Assembly (NCBI GenBank): GCA_029260615.1
Contig: JAJDCX010000089.1
Span: 1-52,177, forward strand
Reading direction: 5' to 3'
From: Phycisphaeraceae bacterium
GTDB lineage: Bacteria > Planctomycetota > Phycisphaerae > Phycisphaerales > Phycisphaeraceae
DNA length: 52,177 nucleotides
Under the pieces are notes generated by a model that ran no database searches, had not been told where the DNA came from, and saw nothing but the letters and a program-made list of their open reading frames with translations. Position numbers and translations under genes: made by a program. This document shows positions 17,701 through 25,006 of this stretch, in pieces. Position 1 is the first letter of the stretch; every line of letters starts with the position of its first letter.

Positions 17701-17718
17701 GAGGAGCCATCCCTCCTC
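17698..17718 (-). promoter_or_regulatory. Hairpin that may mask the ribosome binding site
   Basis: On the mRNA, GAGGAG pairs with CUCCUC around the six-base loop GGAUGG, directly 5' of the AUG of the small zinc-ribbon gene. Six perfect pairs enclose the only purine-rich Shine-Dalgarno-like sequence. Regulation is inferred, not shown. Confidence 0.4.
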
Positions 17719-17745
17719 GTTATGTGGCTGATCGGCAGGGTGGGC

Positions 17746-18663
17746 TTAAACACTCAGCGCTTTTGCGATCGTGCTGCCCAGGTCGGCGGGGCTCTCGGCG
17801 ATGTGGCAGCCTGCGTCTTTGAGCGCGGCGATCTTGGAGTCTGCACCGCCTTCGCCGCCTGAGATGATTGCGCCGGCGTGGCCCATGCGTCGGCCGGGCG
17901 GTGCGGTGCGGCCGGCGATGAATGCGGCGACGGGTTTTTTGATGTTGGCTTTGATGTAGGTAGCGGCTTTTTCTTCGTCGCTGCCGCCGATTTCGCCGAT
18001 CATGATGATGCCGTCGGTGTCGTCGTCGGCGTTGAAGAGTTCCAGGCAGTCGATGAAGTCCATCCCGCGAACGGGATCGCCGCCGATACCGATGCAGGTG
18101 GTCTGGCCCAGCCCGTGGTTGGCGGCTTGCCAGACGGCTTCGTAGGTCAGCGTGCCTGATCGACTGATGATGCCGACGTTCTTACCGCTCTTGCCGGCAC
18201 CCGCAGCGACGTGGATGTAGCCGGGCATGATGCCGATCTTGCAGCCCTCGCCGGGTTGGCCGGGGGTGATGATGCCCGGACAGTTGGGGCCGATCAGGCG
18301 GATGTCGTCATACTTGTCTTGGGCAAGCGTCCTCTTGACCTTCATCATGTCCTGGACGGGGACGCCTTCGGTGATGCAGACGATCATGGCGATCCCGGCG
18401 TCGGCGGCCTCTAGCACCGCGTCGGCGGCAAATGGCGGGGGCACGAAGATCATCGTCGCGTTCGCCCCGGTCGCCTGGACCGCTTCGATGCAGGTATTGA
18501 AGATAGGCAGGCCGTTTTCGTCCTTCTGCCCGCCCTTGCCGGGGGTCACCCCCCCTACCACCGCCGTGCCGTAGTCCAGGCAGCCCTTGGTGTGAAAGGC
18601 CCCGGCGGAGCCGGTGATGCCCTGACAGATCAGCTTGGTATTCTTATCGACAAGTATGCTCAT
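17746..18663 (-). CDS. sucD: Succinate-CoA ligase (ADP/GDP-forming) alpha subunit
   Basis: A 305-residue subunit of succinyl-CoA synthetase, which interconverts succinyl-CoA and succinate with substrate-level phosphorylation in the TCA cycle. The start at 18663 gives the canonical [19 protein letters not shown] beginning; an upstream Met would add unrelated residues. The CoA-binding Rossmann domain has GGVTPGKGG (37-45) and [10 protein letters not shown]; the ligase domain has [12 protein letters not shown] and the phosphorylated histidine His262 in [16 protein letters not shown]. Length is normal. The beta subunit gene sucC usually lies directly upstream; here the upstream neighbour is a PEP-CTERM protein gene, so sucC must be elsewhere. 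Confidence 0.96.
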   Translation of the reverse strand: MSILVDKNTKLICQGITGSAGAFHTKGCLDYGTAVVGGVTPGKGGQKDENGLPIFNTCIEAVQATGANATMIFVPPPFAADAVLEAADAGIAMIVCITEGVPVQDMMKVKRTLAQDKYDDIRLIGPNCPGIITPGQPGEGCKIGIMPGYIHVAAGAGKSGKNVGIISRSGTLTYEAVWQAANHGLGQTTCIGIGGDPVRGMDFIDCLELFNADDDTDGIIMIGEIGGSDEEKAATYIKANIKKPVAAFIAGRTAPPGRRMGHAGAIISGGEGGADSKIAALKDAGCHIAESPADLGSTIAKALSV

Positions 18664-18795
18664 GGTGCGGGCAGGATAGCGGCCCCATGCATCCAAGACA
18701 ATACTCCCAGGCACGCACGGCTTGTAAGCACGCCTTGCTGGTGCACGGCCTATTCAGCTCCAGCTTTGACCCACAGCCCGATCCCAATGGGAGGC

Positions 18796-19416
18796 TCAGC
18801 ACCGCTTTCGCCGTTGCAGCATCATCACACACCCCAGCCCGAGCAATACCCCGGCAGCCGGTTCGGGGATGGGCTCGGGCAGTTGATTGACGGCATGGCT
18901 CCGGATGTGTGGGATAAGCGGACTGCTCCCTGAATTGCCGCTGTGAAATCCGAACAAGGGCTCAAAAGTGCTGACGTTCACACTTGGTCCACTTACAAGT
19001 GTGAATGACGCCATACCATTTCCATCAAGATAACTGGTCACATCACCCGGTACGCGACCGCCACCGGAGGCTGGCCCACCTCCCAGACTCGTATCGATAA
19101 AGATGGGGCCGGCCCCGAATCCACTCGGAGCTAACTGAGGCCCAAATGATCCCACCACCAAGTCGTCATCGTCGTACAGAGCCACTTCAAACGTATAGTT
19201 AATTCCCTGGCTGGCAAACATGAAGTTGGCTCCTACACCATTGAACGGATCCGGGAACAAGCCCATATCGGTCAGTTGGAACCGAACAAAAAGGGTATCG
19301 CCAGGTACAAGTGTCTCGTTGATCGGCAAGGGCTGGGCATTCACGGTCGCCGCGAACATCAGCAATGCCACAACCAGGTTCACCATCGCGCACGGGCAAA
19401 AGAATAACGACTTCAT
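18796..19416 (-). CDS. PEP-CTERM sorted exported protein
   Basis: A 206-residue exported protein. The ATG at 19416 has AAGGA ten bases upstream and starts a signal peptide (about 1-27, ending VNAQP). The middle is a low-complexity, Gly- and acidic-rich beta-type domain with no family I recognise. The C-terminus has the tripartite sorting signal: PEP (in PEPIPEPAAG), a hydrophobic helix VLLGLGCVMML and the basic tail QRRKRC. Proteins of this type are cut and anchored or exported by exosortase; no exosortase is in this window. It is a minus-strand neighbour of sucD but separated by about 130 bases, so it probably has its own transcript. The surface role is unknown. Confidence 0.82.
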   Translation of the reverse strand: MKSLFFCPCAMVNLVVALLMFAATVNAQPLPINETLVPGDTLFVRFQLTDMGLFPDPFNGVGANFMFASQGINYTFEVALYDDDDLVVGSFGPQLAPSGFGAGPIFIDTSLGGGPASGGGRVPGDVTSYLDGNGMASFTLVSGPSVNVSTFEPLFGFHSGNSGSSPLIPHIRSHAVNQLPEPIPEPAAGVLLGLGCVMMLQRRKRC

Positions 19417-19822
19417 AATGTTGTTCCTTCTAGATTGGTGGAGAGGATCGGATGGGAGAACGGAAGAATTGGAGAAAGTTGACAACTGGACCTGCCTGGA
19501 AACGCGGTCAGGCTTGTGCTACCGCGATAATATCAGGGAATTTAAACAAAAGCCATAGTTATCTTATGATAGCCCGTAATAAAAGGTGATTAAGTCAACC
19601 ACTCTTGATCGCGCAGCCAGATAACGCACTGGAAACTTGCCTGTATTACCCAAATTCCCGATCTTAAACGGGTTGGTGGCTACAGGCAGTCAGTCATGAT
19701 CTCGGAGATCGACCGTGTGACTGGCGTAACATTCTTGATCCACCGAGCGGAGGTCTTAACCGATGCCATCCCCGATGAACCGGACCGAGTCCTGGGTTGG
19801 GAGTTGACGGTAGAGTAAGACG
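19417..19822. other. Spacer with one possible small ORF
   Basis: About 400 bases between the PEP-CTERM gene (minus) and tag (plus). The part at 19520-19640 is AT-richer than the surroundings and probably holds the divergent promoters, though I could not assign boxes with confidence. A 40-codon frame at 19697-19819, just ahead of tag, is listed separately. Confidence 0.5.
19697..19819 (+). CDS. Possible small ORF upstream of tag
   Basis: A 40-residue frame (begins MISEIDRVTGVTFLIH, ends GWELTVE) that stops three bases before the start of tag. Codon third positions are mostly G or C, as in real genes here, and the frame stays open upstream of the ATG to about 19605, so it could be a leader peptide, a short gene or the tail of a decayed gene. 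There is no clear ribosome binding site and I recognise no family. Confidence 0.25.
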
Positions 19823-20392
19823 ATGAAGCGATGCGAATGGGCAAACAAAGAGCATCAGCACGACTACCACGACAGCGAGTGGGGTGTGCCGGTGCATGAT
19901 GATCGGCTGCTGTTTGAGTTTTTGATCCTGGAAGGCGCCCAAGCGGGGCTGAGTTGGGACACGATCCTTAAGAAGCGAGAGCATTACCGTAAGGTGTATG
20001 ACGGCTTTGATGCAAAGAAGATCGCAAGGTATACGCAGCGGAAGGTTGACAAGCTGCTGGCAGACCCGGGGATCGTGCGGAACCGGTTGAAGGTCGCTGC
20101 ATCGATTGGGAACGCCAAGGCTTTTCTTGCTGTGTGTGAGCAGTTCGGTAGCTTCGACTCCTATATCTGGTCGTTCGTTGGGGGGAAGACCAAGAAAAAC
20201 AGGTTCAAGTCGCTCAAAGAAATCCCGGCGACGACAGAGCAGTCCGACGCGATGAGTAAGGATTTGAAGAAGCGAGGGTTTAAGTTTGTGGGGTCCACGA
20301 TCTGCTACGCCTACATGCAGGCGGTGGGGATGGTCAATGACCATGAGGTGGGCTGTTATAGGTATAAGCAGGTCCTAGCAACGGGGCGGTGA
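19823..20392 (+). CDS. tag: DNA-3-methyladenine glycosylase I
   Basis: A 189-residue base-excision repair enzyme that removes 3-methyladenine from alkylated DNA. It has the Tag zinc snap: Cys4 and His16 near the N-terminus (MKRCEWANKEHQHDYHDSEWG) and His174/Cys178 in NDHEVGCYRY near the C-terminus. The helix-hairpin-helix core contains the conserved LEGAQAGLSW stretch with the functional glutamate (about 37), and IWSFVGG and STICYAYMQA segments line the base pocket. Length matches the family. It lies between a spacer and the FG-GAP gene, in the same direction as the latter, with a promoter-like sequence between them, so it is probably monocistronic. Confidence 0.97.
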   Translation: MKRCEWANKEHQHDYHDSEWGVPVHDDRLLFEFLILEGAQAGLSWDTILKKREHYRKVYDGFDAKKIARYTQRKVDKLLADPGIVRNRLKVAASIGNAKAFLAVCEQFGSFDSYIWSFVGGKTKKNRFKSLKEIPATTEQSDAMSKDLKKRGFKFVGSTICYAYMQAVGMVNDHEVGCYRYKQVLATGR

Positions 20393-20431
20393 GGCTCCGG
20401 TGGGTGGGGATCAGGGGATTGGGGGGGTACG

Positions 20432-20460
20432 TCTTGAATCTGGGGGGCTTGTGGTATAAT
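20432..20460 (+). promoter_or_regulatory. Sigma-70-type promoter upstream of the FG-GAP gene
   Basis: -35 TCTTGA (20432-20437), 17-base spacer, perfect -10 TATAAT (20455-20460), 76 bases before the ATG at 20537. The spacer and upstream region are strikingly G-rich. Confidence 0.55.
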
Positions 20461-20536
20461 CAGTGTGATTGGTGCGCGGTTTTCTCAGGGCGCGGCCTTG
20501 AGGGCGTGAGCGGATTTCATATCGGGAGGCGGGTCT

Positions 20537-22345
20537 ATGTTGACGGCTGTTGTTCGCAACTTGGGTGTATGCCTGGGGGTTGTCATGGGGTTGTTGTTGG
20601 CGGTCCCGGCCCAGGCGCAACCCACGTTCGTGGATCAGGGGGTGTCTGTCTTCTTGGGCGGGGCTAATCACAACTCACGCAGCGCGTCCTTTGGCGACAT
20701 CGACAACGATGGCGACCTGGACCTGCTGTTTCAGGGGGCGTCGGGCTCTCAGCAGCTTTACCGAAACAACGTGATTGGCACGGGGGTGATGACGTATACG
20801 AATATTTCTGGAGACCTGCCGTCGGGTCTTGGCTCGTCGTGGAGTGCGGCGTGGGGGGACTACGACGGTGACGGACAGGTCGATGTGTTTGTCGGGCAGA
20901 GTAATGCCTCCGGGGCTACGGGTGACGTGTTGAGGAACAACGGGGTGGCTGGTTTTTCCAATGAGAGCGTGGCGACGGGTCTGAATGACCCGGGGTTTCA
21001 TCAGAACATCGCGTGGGTTGATATTGATAACGACAATGATCTGGACCTGGTATTTGGGATGGAGGGGCCGGAGAAACACGAGATCTATATCCAAGGCCCC
21101 GGTGGTTCGTTTACGCCCGTGGGCGCGGCGGTAGGATTCCAGGAAGACTTTGGGTCCAAGGCCTATGGGATGGCGATCGGTGACAGCGATGGGGATGGGG
21201 ACCTTGACATCTACATCTCTACCTGCATCCACGGCGGGACCATCCGCAACAACTTCTATGAGAACCAACTGGCACAGACCGGGACGTTGGGCTTCATCGA
21301 CATCGCTGACAGCAACGGGACCCAGTTCATGCTGAACAGTTACGGGTCTGAGTTTTTGGACTTCGACGACGATGGGGACTTGGACCTGTACATGACCGGG
21401 GCTGACGGGGCGTCCAGCAAGATCTTTCGCAACGACGGGGGCAACCAGTTCACCGATGTCGATACCGTGACGGGGCACGCGCTGCTTAGTGACAACAGTG
21501 GTGATCTCAACGGCGCACGTGCGGTGGACTATGACAATGATGGGGATCTGGACCTGTTTTTCCACGACCACAAGCCGTTGGGCGGCAAGGACAACGCACG
21601 CAAGCTCTACCGCAACGATGGCAACTGGGAGTTTACGGATGTGACCGCCGCTGAGGGTTTGGCTGAGAGCAACAAAGGCTCGTACGACAGCGCCTGGGCG
21701 GACATCGATCGGGATGGCGACCAGGACCTGATTGCGACCACCGATGGCAACTTTGACGAGCGGGTGTTTATCAGTGATGTGTCGGGGAACGGGAATCATT
21801 GGTTGTATGTCGAGCTTGAGGGCACGACCGACAACACGACCGCGATCGGTGCGTCGATTTATGCCACGATCAACGAAGGCACGCCACAGGAGCGCACGAT
21901 CCGTCGGGAGGCGAATACTAATGCGGGGACGTTTAATCAGAGCGACCTGCCAGTACATTTTGGGCTGGGGACGGAAACGCTGATCGACACGTTGCGGATT
22001 GTCTGGCCCGACGGCAGGCAGCAGCAGCTTTTTGATGTCTCGGTCGATCAGTACCTTGCGGTCAACATCGCGGACCTGATTGCGGGCGATCTGGACGGGG
22101 ACGGGTTCGTGGGGATCGCTGATTTGAACATCGTGCTGGGCGCGTGGAATCAGAATGTTCCGCCTGCCGATGCGCTGGCCGACCCGTCGGGTGACGGGTT
22201 CGTGGGGATCGCTGATCTGAATATTGTGTTGGGGAATTGGAACGCGGGCACGCCGCCGGGTGAGACATCGAACATCCCTGAGCCGGGGACGGTGTGTCTG
22301 ATGGGGCTTGGGGGGTTGGCGGTGTTGAGGCGGCGGGCCCGTTGA
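20537..22345 (+). CDS. Exported FG-GAP/UnbV repeat protein with dockerin-like loops and PEP-CTERM tail
   Basis: A 602-residue secreted protein with GGGAGG seven bases before the ATG. Order of parts: signal peptide (about 1-30, ending PAQAQPTF); seven FG-GAP/VCBS repeats carrying calcium-type loops such as DIDNDGDLDLLF, DYDGDGQVDVF and DYDNDGDLDLFF (about 50-410); an ASPIC/UnbV domain (about 420-510, ending RIVWPDGRQQQLFDV); two dockerin-like units, DLDGDGFVGIADLNIVLGAWN and its near copy GDGFVGIADLNIVLGNWN (about 518-570); and a PEP-CTERM signal ending LRRRAR. FG-GAP repeats form a beta-propeller, usually for extracellular binding. Substrate unknown. The two dockerin-like units are also near-identical in DNA (around 22095 and 22195). 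Confidence 0.9.
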   Translation: MLTAVVRNLGVCLGVVMGLLLAVPAQAQPTFVDQGVSVFLGGANHNSRSASFGDIDNDGDLDLLFQGASGSQQLYRNNVIGTGVMTYTNISGDLPSGLGSSWSAAWGDYDGDGQVDVFVGQSNASGATGDVLRNNGVAGFSNESVATGLNDPGFHQNIAWVDIDNDNDLDLVFGMEGPEKHEIYIQGPGGSFTPVGAAVGFQEDFGSKAYGMAIGDSDGDGDLDIYISTCIHGGTIRNNFYENQLAQTGTLGFIDIADSNGTQFMLNSYGSEFLDFDDDGDLDLYMTGADGASSKIFRNDGGNQFTDVDTVTGHALLSDNSGDLNGARAVDYDNDGDLDLFFHDHKPLGGKDNARKLYRNDGNWEFTDVTAAEGLAESNKGSYDSAWADIDRDGDQDLIATTDGNFDERVFISDVSGNGNHWLYVELEGTTDNTTAIGASIYATINEGTPQERTIRREANTNAGTFNQSDLPVHFGLGTETLIDTLRIVWPDGRQQQLFDVSVDQYLAVNIADLIAGDLDGDGFVGIADLNIVLGAWNQNVPPADALADPSGDGFVGIADLNIVLGNWNAGTPPGETSNIPEPGTVCLMGLGGLAVLRRRAR

Positions 22346-22350
22346 AACCA

Positions 22351-22378
22351 CACGGTGATCTGCGATCGCCCGCTAATC
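22351..22378 (+). repeat. Palindromic intergenic repeat, copy C
   Basis: CACGGTGATCTGCGATCGCC followed by CGCTAATC, five bases after the stop of the FG-GAP gene. Same family as 6054 and 34359. Confidence 0.65.
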
Positions 22379-22407
22379 ATGGCTTGCATTCACCCTGCGG
22401 TGGTTAG

Positions 22408-22824
22408 TTAATCGGGGGCGATGCCTAGCTCGACTTCGATGGAGGAGCGGATGCCGCCTCGGCCGGTCCAGTCGGTGCGTAGGAGCATCCATTTGGGGGA
22501 CATGAGTTCGGCGAGGTCGTCGGCGATTTTGTTGGTGAGGGCTTCGTAGAAGATGCCCTCGTTGCGGAAGGCCTGGAGGTAGAGCTTTAGGCTTTTGAGT
22601 TCGACGCAGAGTTGGCTTGGGATGTATTGGAGTGTGACGGTGCCGAAGTCGGGGTGGCCGGTCTTGGGGCAGACGCTGGTGAATTCCTCGGCGACGTGCT
22701 CGATGAGGTAGTCGCGGTTAGGACTTGGGTTGTCGAAGCATTCCAGGAGGGTGGGGTTTGGCATGGTGTGGGTCTGAGTTTTGGGGTCGGGTGTTTCAGT
22801 GTAGGGGATGTTGGAAGGTTTCAC
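22408..22824 (-). CDS. queF: NADPH-dependent 7-cyano-7-deazaguanine reductase
   Basis: A 138-residue unimodular QueF that reduces preQ0 to preQ1 in queuosine biosynthesis. It has the tunnelling-fold QueF signature: catalytic Cys in TSVCPKTGHPDFGT, and the family motif VELKSLKLYLQAFRNEG, matching E-(S/L)-K-(S/A)-h-K-(L/Y)-(Y/F/W). The C-terminal GRGGIRSSIEVE strand is present. It is shorter than the roughly 165-residue Bacillus type, mostly at the ends. The GTG at 22824 lies six bases after the stop of the second DUF1080 gene; an ATG at 22764 is the alternative start. The operon placement behind two sugar-enzyme genes is unexpected for a tRNA modification gene. Confidence 0.93.
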   Translation of the reverse strand: MKPSNIPYTETPDPKTQTHTMPNPTLLECFDNPSPNRDYLIEHVAEEFTSVCPKTGHPDFGTVTLQYIPSQLCVELKSLKLYLQAFRNEGIFYEALTNKIADDLAELMSPKWMLLRTDWTGRGGIRSSIEVELGIAPD

Positions 22825-22830
22825 TTTAGG

Positions 22831-23718
22831 CTATTGAAGTATCCCGGGCTGGGGCGCTTCGCCAATGGGCCATAACTCCCATCGGCGGAAGAAGATCTCG
22901 GCTAATTCGGTTTGCAGTTGCAGTTTACCTCGGCGTGGGGTGGTGTCGAAGGCTTCGTTGACCAGCGTACCGTTGACATACATACGGAGGTGATCGCCGT
23001 CGGCTATCACGTCCAGACGGGTCCACTCGCCGACCGGGCTGTCTGGGTCCTGTTGGCCACGGAAGCCCAGCTTGTCTTGCCAGTCGGGGTCACGGCCGAA
23101 CCAGTTGATCCGTCGGTAGTGGTTCTTGTCAAACGTCTGGCGTGGCTCACCGGCTTGCCATATCGGCTCACCGTCACGGTCAAGCGAGGTTTCGCAGGTC
23201 ATGGCTATCGGCACGGGCTCGCCGTCCTTCCCCGCTCCGTTGACCATGATCAGGTCGCCCACGCCGCCTTCGATGACCTGTACTTCAATCGCGGGCATCC
23301 ATTTCCCGTCGTACCCGCCATCGGCACCGGAGCTGTGGATCAGCAACCCCGAGTCGCGGGCGGCATCAGCCCGGTCGTGCCAGGTCTTCTCGCCCCACTT
23401 GAATTCGATGACCATGTGATAATTTTCGTATTCTTGATCTGTGAGTATCCCGCCGAACCCGTCGCCGGTGACATGGAGCAACCCGTCGGTGACCCGGAAG
23501 ACTTGCCTGGGGTCGTCGTATTTCCCATCCTCCAGCCAGGTGTAGAGCCCGTCGAGGTTCTCACCGTTGAACAGCTTGATCACCTCGTGTGTAGGCGAGA
23601 TGGAGCTGGTTGGAGCGTCCGATTCATCAGCAGAAACCGCCTTCGCATCTGTAGCAGCTCCTGCGAGTAACAGCAGGCAACAGGTCGATATGATCTTGGT
23701 ATGTGGAGCGGTAAACAT
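22831..23718 (-). CDS. Secreted DUF1080 (3-keto-disaccharide hydrolase-type) protein
   Basis: A 295-residue exported protein started at the ATG at 23718, which has AAGG upstream; a signal peptide follows (about 1-27, ending ATDAKAVSA). The rest is one DUF1080 jelly-roll domain of concanavalin type with the family pattern IKLFNGENLDGLYTWL, VTDGLLHVTGDGFGGILT, YHMVIEFKWG, SGLLIHSSG and EVQVIEGG. Members cleave 3-keto-glycosides in the periplasm or act as carbohydrate-binding proteins. It lies 46 bases after another DUF1080 gene and six bases before queF, all on one strand. The two DUF1080 proteins differ too much to be recent copies. Substrate unknown. Confidence 0.88.
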   Translation of the reverse strand: MFTAPHTKIISTCCLLLLAGAATDAKAVSADESDAPTSSISPTHEVIKLFNGENLDGLYTWLEDGKYDDPRQVFRVTDGLLHVTGDGFGGILTDQEYENYHMVIEFKWGEKTWHDRADAARDSGLLIHSSGADGGYDGKWMPAIEVQVIEGGVGDLIMVNGAGKDGEPVPIAMTCETSLDRDGEPIWQAGEPRQTFDKNHYRRINWFGRDPDWQDKLGFRGQQDPDSPVGEWTRLDVIADGDHLRMYVNGTLVNEAFDTTPRRGKLQLQTELAEIFFRRWELWPIGEAPQPGILQ

Positions 23719-23764
23719 GGCCGGCCTTCTTTTTGTAAGTATGGGATCGATTGAATCGCCCACA

Positions 23765-24487
23765 CTATTCATTTAAGTCACGGATGAAGATGTTGCGGAA
23801 CCATAGTGTGTTGCCGTGGCTTTGCAGTTCGATCTGGCCGGTGGTGGGCAACGGTTTCCCGGGCTCCCAATAATTCTCCAGCACCACATCATCCACGATC
23901 GGCACGCCGTTGAGTTTCACCGTAACCCGGTCGCTGACCATCCGGATGAAGAAGGTATTCCATTCACCGACCGGTTTGTCCGCATTGGCCTGTGGGAACC
24001 TCTCGTGTTCTTTGTTGTTCCACAGGCCGCCGGAGCCCTTTTTGGCACCGTGCTTAAAGAGGGGTTCGTGCTCGGTGTCCCAGATCTGTACCTGGGGGTT
24101 GCCTCGCAGGTACAGGCCGCTGTCGCCGGCGGTCGGCAGCTTCCAATCGACATACATCTCGAAGTCGCCGTAGCCTTTTGCGGTGCAGAGGTTTTCGCCT
24201 TGGCCGTCGAACTCCAACGCACCATCGACGACCCGCCAGTGGGCCCGCATGGATTCGTCCGCTTGGGCTTGAGCCTGGGCCAGCTGCTCGGCGGTCATCT
24301 GCGCACGTTTGGGTGGGTTGGCGACCAGCCCCTTCCACCCGGAGAGGTCTTCGCCGTTGAACAGGGGCGTAAAGCCCTCCGGCACATTCGGGGGAGGGGT
24401 ATCGGCTAATGAAGGGTGTACCGCTACCAGAATGGCAAGCAGGATCACATGCATCAGGGAGCCGACCGGCGTGAATAGATTTCGCAA
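23765..24487 (-). CDS. Secreted DUF1080 (3-keto-disaccharide hydrolase-type) protein
   Basis: A 240-residue exported protein, first gene of the DUF1080-DUF1080-queF run. The start is a TTG at 24487 with AGGAG seven bases upstream, a strong choice over later Met codons. A signal peptide spans about 1-28 (MRNLFTPVGSLMHVILLAIL, ends PSLADTPP). The DUF1080 domain shows GFTPLFNGEDLSGWKGL, WRVVDGALEFDG, FEMYVDWKLP, GDSGLYLRGNPQVQIWD and GQIELQSHGNTLWFRNI, the last being the most typical stretch of the family. It likely acts on keto-disaccharides or similar glycosides in the periplasm. An Ala/Gln-rich linker (about 62-76) interrupts the first part of the domain. Confidence 0.9.
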   Translation of the reverse strand: MRNLFTPVGSLMHVILLAILVAVHPSLADTPPPNVPEGFTPLFNGEDLSGWKGLVANPPKRAQMTAEQLAQAQAQADESMRAHWRVVDGALEFDGQGENLCTAKGYGDFEMYVDWKLPTAGDSGLYLRGNPQVQIWDTEHEPLFKHGAKKGSGGLWNNKEHERFPQANADKPVGEWNTFFIRMVSDRVTVKLNGVPIVDDVVLENYWEPGKPLPTTGQIELQSHGNTLWFRNIFIRDLNE

Positions 24488-24691
24488 CGTGAATCTCCTT
24501 AGCCAGGGGAAGCAGGCCCCATAAGACCTCTACCCGTATGTGCTGTCGGGCTGCTTGTGGACAGTATAAAGCGGTCCCGCCCGGAATTCATACATAGGCC
24601 CTTGGGAAGGTCTTTGGCAGTTAGTATTAGGGTTGCCCCTCCCGGATAAACGCCTAGCACGCATACGCCCTTCCCTGCTATCCTACCGGGC

Positions 24692-25006
24692 ATGAGTAAG
24701 TCCCAGACGATAACCGAGGCGGATGTGAGGCATGTGGCCAAGCTGGGGCGGCTGCGTGTGAGCGATGACGAGGTGCATCACTTCACCGAGCAGCTCGCGG
24801 CGGTGCTTGAATATATCAGCAAGCTCAACGAGTTGGATGTGGAGGGTGTCGAGCCGATGGCTCACCCGTTGGAGTTGGTGAACGTGCTTAGGCCGGACGT
24901 GGAGCGGCCGGGGATGGCGACGGAATCGGCGCTGGTAAATGCCCCGGCGAAGATGCCGCCGTATTTTAAGGTGCCTAAGGTGCTGGGGGACGGCTCAGGC
25001 GCATGA
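24692..25006 (+). CDS. gatC: Asp-tRNA(Asn)/Glu-tRNA(Gln) amidotransferase subunit C
   Basis: A 104-residue subunit that wraps and stabilises GatA in the GatCAB amidotransferase, which converts Glu-tRNA(Gln) and Asp-tRNA(Asn) to the amidated forms. Family features: VRHVAKLGRLRVSDDEVHHF, LAAVLEYISKLNELDVEGVEPM and the C-terminal NAPAKMPPYFKVPKVL. Its stop overlaps the gatA start by four bases (ATGA), so the two are translationally coupled. Length is normal. The ribosome binding site is weak. Confidence 0.95.
   Translation: MSKSQTITEADVRHVAKLGRLRVSDDEVHHFTEQLAAVLEYISKLNELDVEGVEPMAHPLELVNVLRPDVERPGMATESALVNAPAKMPPYFKVPKVLGDGSGA

Noticed and set aside
20675..22351. Long open frame (558 codons) on the minus strand opposite the FG-GAP gene
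   Set aside because: It mirrors the Asp/Gly-rich repeats of the plus-strand gene, has no ribosome binding site or domain, and its sequence is Arg/Val-rich as expected from antisense of GC-rich coding DNA.
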